The notes under the pieces are model-generated. The model was given only the letters and a program-made list of their open reading frames with translations. It was not told the origin of the DNA and searched no databases. The translations under genes were made by a program, and so were the position numbers. Below are positions 38,419-48,145 of a DNA stretch of 64,000 nt, in pieces. How positions within the stretch are numbered: the stretch's first letter is position 1; every line of letters starts with the position of its first letter. Source of the DNA: Pseudonocardia sp. EC080619-01 (GTDB lineage Bacteria > Actinomycetota > Actinomycetes > Mycobacteriales > Pseudonocardiaceae); NCBI RefSeq assembly GCF_001420995.1, contig NZ_CP012184.1, positions 4,138,501 through 4,202,500 on the forward strand, given 5' to 3'.

Positions 38419-39689
38419 CGGAGGTGCGGCACACGGATGCGGGGCCCTCGTCCCCGCTGCGCGGCCGACCGGCCGACGACGTCGCCGACCCGGCGTTCTG
38501 GGCGCTGCCCGAACGGGAGCGGGCGGACGCGTTCGCCCGGCTCCGCGCCGCGGGCGGACCGCGCTTCGTGCCCGGCCACGGCCGCGACGAGGGGTTCTAC
38601 GCGGTCGTCCGGCACGCCGACGTGATGACGGCGAGCACGTCGCCGCAGCTGTTCGCCAGCGAGCCGAGCGTGACGACCCCGCCGCCGCCCGCCTGGGTGC
38701 GTGCGGTGTTCGGCGACTCCATGGTCAACCTCGACGGGGACCGGCACACCGAGCTGCGCCGGATCGTCCAGCGGGCCTTCACCCCCCGACGGGTCGCGCT
38801 CATCGAGGAGTCGATCTCCCGGGTGGCCCGGACCGTCGTCGACGACGTGCTGGCCCGCGGCTCCGGGGACGTCGTGTCCACGATCGCGGCTCCGGTCCCC
38901 ACCCACGTGATCTGCGAGATGATGGGGATCCCACCGGAACGCCGCGGGTGGGTCCTCGCGCAGGTCGACGGCTCCACCGAGCTCATCGGCGTCGAGGGCG
39001 CCGGGCGCAGGCGGCTGCGGGTCCCCGGCCGCAACCTCGCCGCCCTGGTGCGGCTGCACCTGCTGGTGCGCCGGATCGGGCGGGACCGTCGCGCCCGGCC
39101 CGCCGGTGACCTCGTCTCCGACCTGGTCTCCGCCGAGGTGGGCGGTGACCGGCTCGACGGGCGCCGGCTCGGGGCGTTCTTCTCGCTGCTGCTGGTGGCC
39201 GGGATCGAGACGACCCGCAACGCCGTCGCGCACGGGGTGCGGCTGCTGTCGGAGCACCCCGACCAGCGCGCGCTGCTGCTGTCCGACCTCGACCGGCACC
39301 TCGACGGCGCGGTCGAGGAGATCCTGCGGGTCTCCACCCCGATCGTGCAGTTCCGGCGGAACGTCGCGGGCGACACCGAGCTGGGCGGGACGCCGCTCCC
39401 GGCCGGTGCCCGGGTGGTGCTGTTCTACGCGTCGGCGAACCGCGACGAGGCCGTCTTCACCGACCCGGACCGCTTCGACATCACCCGCCGGCCGAACCCG
39501 CACCTCGCCTTCGGCGGCACCGGGCCGCACTACTGCCTCGGCGCCCACCTCGCGCGCCGCGAGCTGCGGACGCTGTTCCGGGAGCTCCTCGAACGGGCGC
39601 CCGGCATCCGCACGACCGGCCCGGCGGAGACCGTGCCGTCCAGCTTCGACCACCGGATCCGGCGGCTGCCCTTCACGGTCGACCGCTGA
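38415..39689 (+). CDS. Cytochrome P450
   Basis: A 424-residue soluble bacterial P450. I-helix LLVAGIETTRNAVAHG with the oxygen-activating acid/Thr pair, K-helix EEILR (ExxR), and the heme-binding loop AFGGTGPHYCLGAHLARRE with the Cys ligand about 60 residues from the end. The GTG start overlaps the chain-length gene's stop by four bases, so it is in the polysaccharide operon rather than beside it. The first half of the chain-length gene is in the same frame without an intervening stop, which could mislead gene finders into a fusion. No dedicated ferredoxin or reductase is in the window. Confidence 0.9.
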   Translation: MTEVRHTDAGPSSPLRGRPADDVADPAFWALPERERADAFARLRAAGGPRFVPGHGRDEGFYAVVRHADVMTASTSPQLFASEPSVTTPPPPAWVRAVFGDSMVNLDGDRHTELRRIVQRAFTPRRVALIEESISRVARTVVDDVLARGSGDVVSTIAAPVPTHVICEMMGIPPERRGWVLAQVDGSTELIGVEGAGRRRLRVPGRNLAALVRLHLLVRRIGRDRRARPAGDLVSDLVSAEVGGDRLDGRRLGAFFSLLLVAGIETTRNAVAHGVRLLSEHPDQRALLLSDLDRHLDGAVEEILRVSTPIVQFRRNVAGDTELGGTPLPAGARVVLFYASANRDEAVFTDPDRFDITRRPNPHLAFGGTGPHYCLGAHLARRELRTLFRELLERAPGIRTTGPAETVPSSFDHRIRRLPFTVDR

Positions 39690-39722
39690 CCGTCCCCACC
39701 CCACCGACCTCCGGGAGCACCG

Positions 39723-40916
39723 ATGACGAGCACCCCGTCCACGAGAGCCACCCACGCCCCGGGGTTCGACCGGGTCGTCCGCCGCGACGACGGCGCGTTC
39801 GCCGCGCTGGGCGCCGAGTGGGACGCGTTGCACCGGCGGTGCCCGGCGGCCGGGGTCTTCCAGAGCGTGGAGTGGCTGGAGTCCTGGTGGCGGTCCTACG
39901 GCAGGCCCGGTGCGCTGCGGCTGGTCGTCGTCCGGCGCGACGGCCGCGCGGTGGCCGGGGCGGCACTGACCCGCACGGTGCGGGCGGGGGTGCCGGTCCT
40001 GGTCCCGGTCGGTGCCGGGATCTCGGACTGGTCGGACGTGCTCGTCGATCCGGCCGTCCCGGGCGCGGCGGCGGCGCTGCGCGGGGCCCTGCTCGCCGAG
40101 CCCGGCTGGTCGGTGCTCGACCTGCCCGAGGTCGCCGCCGGCGGGCACGCCCGCGAGCTCGCCGGGGGCTGGCCGGGCCGCTGCCTGAGCACCCCCGCGT
40201 CGGTGTGCTCGTCGCTGCCCGCCGCGCCGATCGAGGACCTGGTCGGGTCGCTGTCGTCGTCGATGCGGGCCGACGTGCGCCGCGCCCTGCGCCGGGTGGA
40301 CACGGCCGGGGTGACGGAGCGCCGGGTGCCGGTCGACGAGCTGCCCGCGGCCGTCGGGCGGCTGCTGGAGCTGCACCGCAGGCAGTGGCGCGCGCGGGGC
40401 GGGATGACCCCCGAGCACGGGCGGCCCCGGTTCGCCGGGCACCTCACCCGCTCCGTGACCGCGATGGCGGACGGCGGGCGGGCGGCCCTGCACGAGTACC
40501 GCGCCGGCGGCGAGCTGGTCGCCTCCAGCCTGCTGCTGATCGACGCAGAGCAGGTCGGCGGCTACCTCTACGGCGCCGATCCCGGGCTGTACGGCCGGGT
40601 CAACGTGACCACCATGCTCACCCGCACGGCGTTGCGGGAGGCCGTGGACCGCGGTGCCGCGCGGTTCGGCCTGCTGCGGGGCCGGGAGGAGTACAAGTCG
40701 GGCTGGCGGGCGGAGCCGGCGCGCAACGACCGGCTGCTGCTCGTCCGGCCGGGGGACCCGCGCGGGCTCGGCTACGCCGTCGTCGTGCGGGCGGCGGCGC
40801 GCGGGCGGGACGTGGTGCGGGAGCGGCTGCCCGCGGTGCGCGCGGCCGTCGCGGCGGCCCGCCGCACCGCCCGCAACCCGCGGCTGCTCCTGCGGGGCCG
40901 GTCCGCGGGTCGCTGA
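39723..40916 (+). CDS. BioF2-like (GNAT-fold) acyltransferase
   Basis: A 397-residue protein of the FemAB/BioF2-like double-GNAT type (PF13480): N-terminal SVEWLESWWRSYG, a central basic SSSMRADVRRALRRVD, then LLELHRRQWRARGGM, VASSLLLIDAEQVGGYLYGADP and the closing GLLRGREEYKSGWRAEPARND. Relatives occur in polysaccharide loci and may acylate an amino sugar or transfer an aminoacyl group. With a deacetylase in the same operon, removal of one acyl group and addition of another is plausible inference. It starts 34 bases after the P450 and is the last plus-strand gene of the island. Confidence 0.8.
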   Translation: MTSTPSTRATHAPGFDRVVRRDDGAFAALGAEWDALHRRCPAAGVFQSVEWLESWWRSYGRPGALRLVVVRRDGRAVAGAALTRTVRAGVPVLVPVGAGISDWSDVLVDPAVPGAAAALRGALLAEPGWSVLDLPEVAAGGHARELAGGWPGRCLSTPASVCSSLPAAPIEDLVGSLSSSMRADVRRALRRVDTAGVTERRVPVDELPAAVGRLLELHRRQWRARGGMTPEHGRPRFAGHLTRSVTAMADGGRAALHEYRAGGELVASSLLLIDAEQVGGYLYGADPGLYGRVNVTTMLTRTALREAVDRGAARFGLLRGREEYKSGWRAEPARNDRLLLVRPGDPRGLGYAVVVRAAARGRDVVRERLPAVRAAVAAARRTARNPRLLLRGRSAGR

Positions 40917-40946
40917 GCGCGGCCGGAACGGGTGTGGGGGCCGGCC

Positions 40947-41969
40947 TCAGCGGGTGGTGCCGAACAGCTCCCGCACCGCGTCGGCCGCCTGCGGGTTCTG
41001 CGTGCACCGGTACACCCCGTGCGGGCAGTAGTCGGTCAGGGTGCTGTAGACGGTGTCCTGGGACGCCATCCAGGCGTGCAGGTCCCGGACGTACTGCGCG
41101 TTGTCGCCGTAGCGGAACAGCCCCCACTCCGGGAACGACACCGGCTTGCCGTGCTCGGCGGCGAACCGTGCCTGGTCGCCGAGCCCGTCCTGCTGGCCGA
41201 CGTACTCCTCCCAGCTCGCGCCGGGCGGCTGGTCGTAGGTGTCCATCCCGATGATGTCGACGACGTCGTCGCCCGGGTAGCACTGCGGCCACGAGATCGC
41301 GTCGACGCCCCGGCTCGGGGTGAAGTCGAAGCGGAAACGCTGCCCGGGCTGCGCCCGCAGCACGTCGACGACGCGCCGGTAGTACTGCTTCCACGCCTCC
41401 GGGTCGGGTTCGCAGCGGTGGGTGTAGGTGTCGCCGTTCATCTCCCAGCCCGGCAGCAGCACCGCGTCCTGCAGGCCGCGGTCGACGAGCCGGCGGGCGA
41501 GCTCGGCGTAGTGCCGGTCGTACTCGCCGGCCGCGCCGCGGCGCAGCAGGTCCGCGACCTCGGCGTCGCCGACCTCGGCCTCGTTGGGGGCGGCCATCGG
41601 CACGTTGAGCACGAACAGGTCGCCGGGGTGCTCGGCCTTCCAGCGCGACCACGGCCCGAGGATCTGCTCCGGGCCCTCGATCCCCTCCCAGGTCTCGCCG
41701 GGCAGGTAGGTGTGCCCGACCGTCGTGGGGCGGCCGAGGAACTGCTCGAATCCGCCGATCGCCTCCACCCCGGAGGAGTCCGAGCCGAGGAAGGCGCCGA
41801 ACGCCTGCCGGGGGAGCCCGTCGGAACCGGGCGCCGGCGGGCCGCCGCCGACCGGGGGCGGCGGGACCACCGGCGCCGGTGGCGGCTCCGGGGCCGCGGT
41901 GCACCCGGCGAGCACCAGCACCCCGGCGAGCAGGACGGCGGACCACGCCCTCCGGTGACCCAGGCTCAT
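40947..41969 (-). CDS. GH26-like glycoside hydrolase lipoprotein
   Basis: A 340-residue protein with a lipoprotein signal peptide (LVLAGC, Cys 23), a Pro-rich linker to about residue 50 and a catalytic TIM barrel. The probable acid/base Glu is in LLPGWEMNGD (about 176) and the nucleophile in PVSFPEWGLF (about 281), the GH26 mannanase-type arrangement. Four cysteines may form disulfides. Anchored outside the membrane, it may trim or release the island's polymer, which would suggest beta-mannosyl-type linkages; that is inference. It overlaps the next minus-strand gene by four bases (ATGA) and converges on the acyltransferase. Confidence 0.8.
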   Translation of the reverse strand: MSLGHRRAWSAVLLAGVLVLAGCTAAPEPPPAPVVPPPPVGGGPPAPGSDGLPRQAFGAFLGSDSSGVEAIGGFEQFLGRPTTVGHTYLPGETWEGIEGPEQILGPWSRWKAEHPGDLFVLNVPMAAPNEAEVGDAEVADLLRRGAAGEYDRHYAELARRLVDRGLQDAVLLPGWEMNGDTYTHRCEPDPEAWKQYYRRVVDVLRAQPGQRFRFDFTPSRGVDAISWPQCYPGDDVVDIIGMDTYDQPPGASWEEYVGQQDGLGDQARFAAEHGKPVSFPEWGLFRYGDNAQYVRDLHAWMASQDTVYSTLTDYCPHGVYRCTQNPQAADAVRELFGTTR

Positions 41970-43060
41970 CGGCCCTCCTCACAGACCTCGGTCGTCAGCG
42001 CGGCGACCGCGGCCGTCATGACGCGGACGTCGAACCGTTCCAGTACCCGGGCCCGTCCGGCGTCGCCCTCCCGGGCCGCGCGCCCGTCCGGGCCCAGCCG
42101 GTGCCCGAGCGCGGCGGCGAGCGCGCCGACGTCGCCCGGTGCGACGACCTCGCCGGCGTACGGGCCGACGGCCTCCCGCAGTCCCGCGACGTCGAACCCG
42201 ACGACCGGCCGTCCCGCGGACATCGCCTCGAGCGCGACCAGCGGCATGCCCTCCCAGCGCGACGGCAGCGCGACGACGTCGGCGGCCGCGTACCAGGGCG
42301 CGGGATCGCCCGCGGTGTCGCGCCACAGCACCGTCGGGTCGCTGCAGCCGGACTGCCACGCCGCCCGGCGGGGACCGTCCCCGACGAGCACCAGGCGCGC
42401 GTCCGGGTGCCGGGACCGCACCGACGGCCAGGCGTGCAGCAGCAGGTCCTGGCCCTTCTGCTCGGCGGTGCGCCCGAGGCACAGCACGATCCGGGCGTCG
42501 GCGGGCAGGCCGAGCGCCGCCCGCGCGGCCGCCCGCGACGACGGCCGGAACCGGTCGGTGTCGACGCCGTTCGGCACCGTCACCGCCGGACCGGCGACGC
42601 CGGCGGCACGCCCGGCCGCGAGCTCGTCGTCGCTGACGCACAGCAGCCGGTGGGTCCACCGGGCCCCGAAGCGCTCCCAGCGGCGGGCGGCGGAACCGGC
42701 CGTCCCGTTCACCGCCGCGAACGACCAGGCGTGCGGCTGGAACAGCGTCGGACGGCGGCCGCGCAGCGCGAGCCGTCCGGCCAGCCCGGCCTTGGAGCTG
42801 TGCAGGTGCACCACGTCGGGATCGTGTGCCCGGATCAGCCCGGCCAGCGCGCGGGTCTCCGCGAGCGTCGCCGGGCCGGGGGAGCGCCCGGCGCACCACG
42901 TGCCCACGGCGATCCCCGCCCCGGTCATCCGCGCGGCGAGCGGACCGTCCGGGCAGGCCACCCGGGGGTCCCAGCCCTGCTCACGCTGGCTGACGCACAG
43001 CTGGGCGACGACCGCGGCGACGCCCGCGTCGACGGGCTGGCTCACGTGGAGGACCCGCAC
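41966..43060 (-). CDS. GT4-family glycosyltransferase
   Basis: A 364-residue GT-B enzyme: VLHVSQPVDAGVAAVVAQL at the N-terminus, DVVHLHSSKAGLAGRLALRG, PNGVDTDRF before the linker, LCLGRTAEQKGQDLLLHAW in the donor domain and the E-x7-E in SRWEGMPLVALEAMSAGRP. It resembles the WcaA/EpsF-type enzymes of polysaccharide loci. It is transcribed leftward with the GH26-like gene, opposite to the rest of the island, and diverges from nothing: the conserved mutT1 gene follows tail-to-head upstream. Confidence 0.87.
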   Translation of the reverse strand: MRVLHVSQPVDAGVAAVVAQLCVSQREQGWDPRVACPDGPLAARMTGAGIAVGTWCAGRSPGPATLAETRALAGLIRAHDPDVVHLHSSKAGLAGRLALRGRRPTLFQPHAWSFAAVNGTAGSAARRWERFGARWTHRLLCVSDDELAAGRAAGVAGPAVTVPNGVDTDRFRPSSRAAARAALGLPADARIVLCLGRTAEQKGQDLLLHAWPSVRSRHPDARLVLVGDGPRRAAWQSGCSDPTVLWRDTAGDPAPWYAAADVVALPSRWEGMPLVALEAMSAGRPVVGFDVAGLREAVGPYAGEVVAPGDVGALAAALGHRLGPDGRAAREGDAGRARVLERFDVRVMTAAVAALTTEVCEEGR

Positions 43061-43122
43061 GGGCCGTCCCCCTCCCCGGTGTGCAGGCGACGCGCTCTAC
43101 CGGAGGACCGAGCCTAGCGCTC

Positions 43123-44070
43123 TCAGCCCGGCGGGCGGCGGTAGTAGTCCGCGAACAGGAGCGCCCCACCGGTGCCGAAGCCGAGGACCCAGGTGCTCGC
43201 CTTGTGCGACGGCACGTCGCCGTGCCCGGCGCCCGAACCGTCCAGCAGCTGCTCGACGACGTCCGGGATCACCCCGCCCTGGCTGCTGAGAAGCGTCACC
43301 CCCGGCAGTGCCGCGAGCTCGCGGAAGCGGGCCAGCCCGGCCGGCGGGTCCGTCCAGTAGTCGTGCTCGCCGAGCAGCGGCTCGACGCCCGGCTCGCCGA
43401 GCCCGCTCCGCTCCACCAGCGGCGCGATGGTCTCCCCGCAGCGCAGCGGCGGCGCCGTGTACGCCCGGTCCGCACCGAACCGGGGCAGGAACGACGCCAG
43501 CCGGTCCGCCTGGGTGTGGCCGGTCCCCGAGAGCGGGCGGAGGTCGTCGTCCCCCTCCCAGGCCGAGCGGCTGCCCGCCTTCGCGTGTCGCACGAACAGC
43601 ACCGTCGACGTCGGCACCCCGGCGTCGGAGAGGCGGGTGATCAGCGTCCGGTCGTGCTCGTGCTCGACGAGCCCGGACGCCTCGGCCGCCCCGGCCCAGC
43701 GCAGCTCGTCGGTCTCGTCGGTGGCGGTGAACCCCTGGTCGTCGACCACCTCGGCCGCCCAGTAGTGCACGACCTTGCGGCCCTTCCCCGGCACCGTGTA
43801 CGTCGTGTGCCCGAGCCGCCCGCCGAGCCGGCACCCGAGGTGCGCCTCCTCGGCGGTCTCGCGCAGCGCGGTCAGCGTCAGTGCCTCGCCCGGGTCCTGG
43901 TGACCCTTGGGCAGGGACCAGTCGTCGTAGCGGGGCCGGTGGACGAGGGCGAACTCCAGCGAGCCGTCCGCGGCCAGCCGGTAGGGCACCGTCCCGGCCG
44001 CGACGACGTCGGTGAGCCCGGCCGGGTCGGCCTCGGCCCCACCGGTGTACAGGGCGCCGTACAGCCCCAT
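43123..44070 (-). CDS. mutT1: Nudix hydrolase fused to histidine phosphatase (MutT1-like)
   Basis: A 315-residue two-domain protein. Residues ~20-150 are a Nudix domain whose box is GHQDPGEALTLTALRETAEEAHLG. Residues ~160-315 are a histidine-phosphatase domain starting with VLFVRHAKAGSRS. M. tuberculosis MutT1 (Rv2985, 317 aa) has the same order and hydrolyses oxidised guanine nucleotides and diadenosine polyphosphates, and it also sits beside ppk1. The start overlaps the ppk stop by one base, indicating an operon. It marks the right edge of the polysaccharide island. Confidence 0.9.
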   Translation of the reverse strand: MGLYGALYTGGAEADPAGLTDVVAAGTVPYRLAADGSLEFALVHRPRYDDWSLPKGHQDPGEALTLTALRETAEEAHLGCRLGGRLGHTTYTVPGKGRKVVHYWAAEVVDDQGFTATDETDELRWAGAAEASGLVEHEHDRTLITRLSDAGVPTSTVLFVRHAKAGSRSAWEGDDDLRPLSGTGHTQADRLASFLPRFGADRAYTAPPLRCGETIAPLVERSGLGEPGVEPLLGEHDYWTDPPAGLARFRELAALPGVTLLSSQGGVIPDVVEQLLDGSGAGHGDVPSHKASTWVLGFGTGGALLFADYYRRPPG

Positions 44071-46433
44071 CAGTCCTCGTCCGACCCGCGCCGCGAGTTC
44101 ATCATCTCGATCTGGTGGTCCCGGACCCGGACGTTGTCCGACCCGGCCGCCGGCGACGGTGACCAGGACCCGTCCGGCCCCAGCGTCCAGCAGCGGGTGG
44201 CGGGATCGAGGCACGAGTCGAACATCGCGCCGAGCTGGTCGGCGAGCTTCGGGTCGGCCACCCGCAGCATCACCTCGACCCGCCGGTCGAGGTTGCGGTG
44301 CATCATGTCCGCCGAGCCGATCCAGTACTCGTCGGCGGCCTCGAAGTGCAGCACCCGGGAGTGCTCCAGGAACGGGCCGAGGATCGAGCGGACGGTGATG
44401 TTCTCGCTCAGCCCCGGCCGCCCGGGGACGATCGCGCAGATGCCGCGCACCACGATGTCGACCGGCACCCCGGCCTGCGACGCCCGGTAGCACGCGTCGA
44501 TGATCGCCTCGTCGACCAGCGAGTTCGCCTTGATCTGGACCCGCGCGGTCTCCCCGGAGCGGTGCGCCTCGATCTCGTCGTCGATCCGGCGGACGATGCC
44601 GCGGCGGATCCCGTAGGGGGCGACGAGCAGGCTCCGGTACGAGGTCTGGCGCGAGTAGCCGGTGAGCGAGTTGAACAGGTCGGTGAGGTCGGCACCGATC
44701 GTCGGGTCGGCGGTGAGCACGCCGACGTCCTCGTAGAGCCGCGCCGTCTTCGGGTTGTAGTTGCCGGTGCCGATGTGGCAGTAGCGGCGGATCTCCGAGC
44801 CCTCCTGGCGCACGACCAGGCACGTCTTGCAGTGCGTCTTGAGGCCCACGAGCCCGTAGACGACGTGCACGCCGGCCTTCTCCAGCTGGCGGGCCCAGCG
44901 GATGTTGGCCTGCTCGTCGAACCGGGCCTTGATCTCGACCAGCGCGACGACCTGCTTGCCGGCCTCGGCGGCGTCGATCAGCGCGTTGACGATCGGGGAG
45001 TCGCCGGAGGTCCGGTACAGCGTCTGCTTGATCGCGAGCACGTTCGGGTCGGCCGCGGCCTGCTCGATGAACCGCTGCACCGACGTCGAGAACGAGTCGT
45101 AGGGGTGGTGCACCAGCACGTCGCCGTCGCGGAGGGTCGCGAACACGCTGCGCGGGGTCTCCCGCTCGGCGAACGCCGGGTGGGTGGCCGGGCGGAACGG
45201 CTCGTCCTTCAGGTCGGGGCGGTTCACCCCGTGCACCTGCCACAGCCCGGTGAGGTCCAGCAGCCCGGGGACGGTGACGACGTCGTTCGGGTCGACGTCG
45301 AGCTCGCGCAGCAGGAGCTCCAGCACGTGCTCGGACATCGTGTCGAGCACCTCGAGCCGCACCGGCGGCCCGAACCGGCGGCGCGCCAGCTCGCGTTCGA
45401 GAGCCTGCAGCAGGTCCTCGTCGCGGTCCTCCTCGACCTCCAGGTCCGCGTTGCGCGTGACCCGGAACGGGTGGACCTCGGTGACCTCCATGCCGGTGAA
45501 CAGGTCCCCGAGGTGCGCGGAGATGAGGTCCTCGATCGGCAGGAAGGTGACCTGCCGGTTCCCGGCGCGGGTGTCGGTGTCCGGCGGGTCGACCGTGACC
45601 AGGCGGGGCACGTTGTTCGGCACCTTCACGCGGGCGAACCGCTCGGTGCGGCCCTCGGGGTCGCGGACGGTCACCGCCAGGTTGAGCGACAGCCCGGAGA
45701 TGTAGGGGAACGGGTGCGCCGGGTCCACCGCGAGCGGGGTGAGGACCGGGAACACCGACTCGGAGAAGTAGTCCGACAGGCGCAGCCGCTCCGCGTCGGT
45801 CAGATCGTCCCAGGCCCGGATGTGCACGCCCGCCGAGTCCAGCTCGGGGCGCAGCTCGTCCATGAAGACCTCGGCGTGCGCCCGGGACAGCGCGCGGCTG
45901 CGCTCGGCGATCCGGGCGAGCTGCTGGCGCGGGGTGAGCCCGTCGGCGCTGCGTACCGACAACCCGGTCTCGTCGCGGCGCTTCAGCCCGGCGACCCGGA
46001 CCATGTAGAACTCGTCGAGGTTCGACGCGAAGATCGCGAGGAACTTGGCGCGCTCGAGCAGCGGCTGGCTGGAGTCCTCGGCGAGCGCGAGCACCCGGGC
46101 GTTGAAGTCCAGCCACGACAGCTCGCGGTTGAGGTACCGGTCCTCGGGCAGGGGATCGGGCAGCGCCGGTGCGGTCGCGCCGGCGGGGGGCGCGATCAGC
46201 GATGCCCCCTGGCCCGGGACCGGGGTCGGTGGGGCCGGCGGCCCGGGTGGCGTGGCCTGGACCTGCTGGGCCGGGATCTCGGGACCGGGCGCCTTCTGCT
46301 CGGCGACGGTGCGCGCGGTGGTGTGCACCCGGCGCGAGGCCGGGCGTGGAGCGCGCCGGCCCCCGGGGCGGGGCCGGGCACCCGAGGAGGAGGCGCCGTT
46401 CCGTCCGGTCGGGGCTGCCGAGTCGTCACTCAC
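44070..46433 (-). CDS. ppk1: Polyphosphate kinase
   Basis: A 787-residue enzyme that reversibly transfers the ATP gamma-phosphate to polyphosphate. A ~95-residue Pro/Ala-rich extension precedes the N domain ([23 protein letters not shown]). The catalytic domains include [38 protein letters not shown] with the phosphorylated His, and [23 protein letters not shown] 46433 starts [10 protein letters not shown]; the longer upstream frame overlaps fbiD and should be ignored. It is co-transcribed with mutT1. Confidence 0.95.
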   Translation of the reverse strand: MSDDSAAPTGRNGASSSGARPRPGGRRAPRPASRRVHTTARTVAEQKAPGPEIPAQQVQATPPGPPAPPTPVPGQGASLIAPPAGATAPALPDPLPEDRYLNRELSWLDFNARVLALAEDSSQPLLERAKFLAIFASNLDEFYMVRVAGLKRRDETGLSVRSADGLTPRQQLARIAERSRALSRAHAEVFMDELRPELDSAGVHIRAWDDLTDAERLRLSDYFSESVFPVLTPLAVDPAHPFPYISGLSLNLAVTVRDPEGRTERFARVKVPNNVPRLVTVDPPDTDTRAGNRQVTFLPIEDLISAHLGDLFTGMEVTEVHPFRVTRNADLEVEEDRDEDLLQALERELARRRFGPPVRLEVLDTMSEHVLELLLRELDVDPNDVVTVPGLLDLTGLWQVHGVNRPDLKDEPFRPATHPAFAERETPRSVFATLRDGDVLVHHPYDSFSTSVQRFIEQAAADPNVLAIKQTLYRTSGDSPIVNALIDAAEAGKQVVALVEIKARFDEQANIRWARQLEKAGVHVVYGLVGLKTHCKTCLVVRQEGSEIRRYCHIGTGNYNPKTARLYEDVGVLTADPTIGADLTDLFNSLTGYSRQTSYRSLLVAPYGIRRGIVRRIDDEIEAHRSGETARVQIKANSLVDEAIIDACYRASQAGVPVDIVVRGICAIVPGRPGLSENITVRSILGPFLEHSRVLHFEAADEYWIGSADMMHRNLDRRVEVMLRVADPKLADQLGAMFDSCLDPATRCWTLGPDGSWSPSPAAGSDNVRVRDHQIEMMNSRRGSDED

Positions 46434-46521
46434 CCGGCGATTGTTTCGCACCGTCGTCGTGGCGGCCAACCACACACCGGACGACGAAGATGAATTCCAG
46501 GTGGCGTGGCCGACGGATGCG

Positions 46522-47271
46522 TCACACCTTCGGGCAGGGGAGCGGCCCGTCCGGGTGACGGCCGGGTGGTTCCGGCGCCGTCCCGGCCCTGGTGGCGGGG
46601 CTGTCGCCGGGCGTGCGCCTCCCTTGACCGAGCACCGCCCGCGTCCAGGAGCCCACGCCCAGGGCGACCGCCGCGTCCAGGTCGGCGGCGGTGTCGACGT
46701 CGCGGCGCAGGCCGGGGCGGTCGCCCGGCAGGACCACCGCCTCCGACGCCCGGTGCGCCGCCGCCGAGGCGCCGCCGAAGTGCGGGTCGAGACGCACGCC
46801 GGCGGCGGCCAGCAGCAGGGTGGTGCCGGTGCCGGGCTCGTCGGGCTGGAACACCCGCCGTGCACCGTCTGCGTACAGGGCCGCGGCGGCGGTGACGGCG
46901 TCGTCGAGCTCGGCGGGCCGCAGCGCCGGAAGGTCGGCCTGCAGCGCACCGATCGCGGCCCCGTCGTCGCGGGACCGGAGCAGCGCCGCGCCGTGCCGCA
47001 GCGCGCCGTTGAGCCCGCGGCCCGGGTCGGTGACGACCTCGACCCCGAGCGCGCCGACCTCCACCGCGACGGCCGGGTCGGAGGAGATGACGAGGACCTC
47101 CCGCACGGCTGCGGCCGACACGGCGGCCCGCACGGTGTCGCGGGCCAGCGCGAGCGCGAGCCGCAGGTGCGCGTCGAGATCGCCGACACCGCCGTCCGCG
47201 GCGCCGCGCAGCCGGGTCTTGGCCTTCGGCAGCGGCTTCACCGGGACGACCAGGTCCACCCGCAGGGTCAC
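46522..47271 (-). CDS. fbiD: Phosphoenolpyruvate/2-phospholactate guanylyltransferase (F420 synthesis)
   Basis: A 249-residue nucleotidyltransferase of the CofC/FbiD family: [17 protein letters not shown] at the N-terminus, [36 protein letters not shown] and [14 protein letters not shown] with the metal-binding Asp. The mycobacterial orthologue Rv2983, at the same position beside ppk1, makes enolpyruvyl-diphospho-guanosine, the first step to coenzyme F420. The gene therefore implies F420 use in this organism. GTG start with no strong ribosome-binding site. The C-terminal ~35 residues are Pro/Gly-rich. Confidence 0.9.
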   Translation of the reverse strand: MTLRVDLVVPVKPLPKAKTRLRGAADGGVGDLDAHLRLALALARDTVRAAVSAAAVREVLVISSDPAVAVEVGALGVEVVTDPGRGLNGALRHGAALLRSRDDGAAIGALQADLPALRPAELDDAVTAAAALYADGARRVFQPDEPGTGTTLLLAAAGVRLDPHFGGASAAAHRASEAVVLPGDRPGLRRDVDTAADLDAAVALGVGSWTRAVLGQGRRTPGDSPATRAGTAPEPPGRHPDGPLPCPKV

Positions 47272-47422
47272 CGGCCCATCGTCGCACCACCCGGACCCGT
47301 TCCGGGGGTGGGTTTACCCGGGCCGCCCGATGTGGGGAGACTTCTGCACCAGAGATCCGGATCGGCTGCGGTCCGGGGACCGCTGACGACCCCGCCACGC
47401 TGCGGGTGGGAGGAGGCCGCCG

Positions 47423-48145
47423 GTGGCCCGCGAGAAGGGCGGATTCTGGGTCGGGCTCGCCGCCACGGTCTTCTACCCGGTGGGGTGGCTGACGGGGCGG
47501 CAGCGCTACCAGGGCCGCGAGCACCTGCCCTCGACCGGCGGGGCACTGCTGGTCGGCAACCACATCTCGTACCTGGACCCGATCCACACGGCGCTGTTCG
47601 TGCACACCGCGCGCCGGGTGCCGCGGTTCATGGCGAAGAACAGCCTGTGGGACGTCCCGGTGCTGGGGTCGATCCTGCGCGGCAGCGGGCAGATCCCGGT
47701 GTTCCGGGACACCGCCGACGCCCAGCAGAGCCTGTCCGCCGGGACGCAGGCCCTGGCCGACGGCAAGATCGTCATCATCTACCCGGAGGGCACCATCACC
47801 CGGGACCCGGAGGGCTGGCCGATGCGGTCGCGCACCGGCGTCGCCCGGATGGCGCTGGCCTCCGACGTGCCGGTGGTGCCGATGGTGCACTGGGGCACCC
47901 GCGAGGTGTACGACCACTACGGCAAGCGGTTCCGCCCGCTGCCCCGCACCGAGCTGGTGCTCCGGGCCGGGGAACCGGTGGACCTGTCGGCGTACCGCGG
48001 ACGCCCGCTCGACGCCGTCGTGCTGCGCGAGGTGACCGACCTGATCATGAGCCGGGTGCGTGACCTGCTGGCCGACGTGCGCGCCGAGACCGCCCCGGAG
48101 GAGTTCTACCGGCCCAGCGGTTCGGGCAAGGAGGCCGGCCGGTGA
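47423..48145 (+). CDS. plsC: 1-acylglycerol-3-phosphate O-acyltransferase
   Basis: A 240-residue membrane-associated acyltransferase: the HX4D motif is in [12 protein letters not shown] (about residues 50-61), followed by [14 protein letters not shown], the glycerol-phosphate-binding [16 protein letters not shown] and a Pro-rich block ([10 protein letters not shown]). It makes phosphatidate from lysophosphatidate. GTG start with GGGAGGAGG about 7 bases upstream. Its stop overlaps the gpsA start (GTGA), pairing two consecutive functions of phospholipid synthesis. Confidence 0.9.
   Translation: MAREKGGFWVGLAATVFYPVGWLTGRQRYQGREHLPSTGGALLVGNHISYLDPIHTALFVHTARRVPRFMAKNSLWDVPVLGSILRGSGQIPVFRDTADAQQSLSAGTQALADGKIVIIYPEGTITRDPEGWPMRSRTGVARMALASDVPVVPMVHWGTREVYDHYGKRFRPLPRTELVLRAGEPVDLSAYRGRPLDAVVLREVTDLIMSRVRDLLADVRAETAPEEFYRPSGSGKEAGR

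Noticed and set aside
36111..39689. A 1192-codon open frame joining glycosyltransferase shadow, Wzz N-terminus and P450
   Set aside because: Only the Wzz N-terminal part and the P450 are real in this frame; the stretch between is Arg/Pro-rich. The P450 has its own GTG overlapping the true Wzz stop in the +1 frame.
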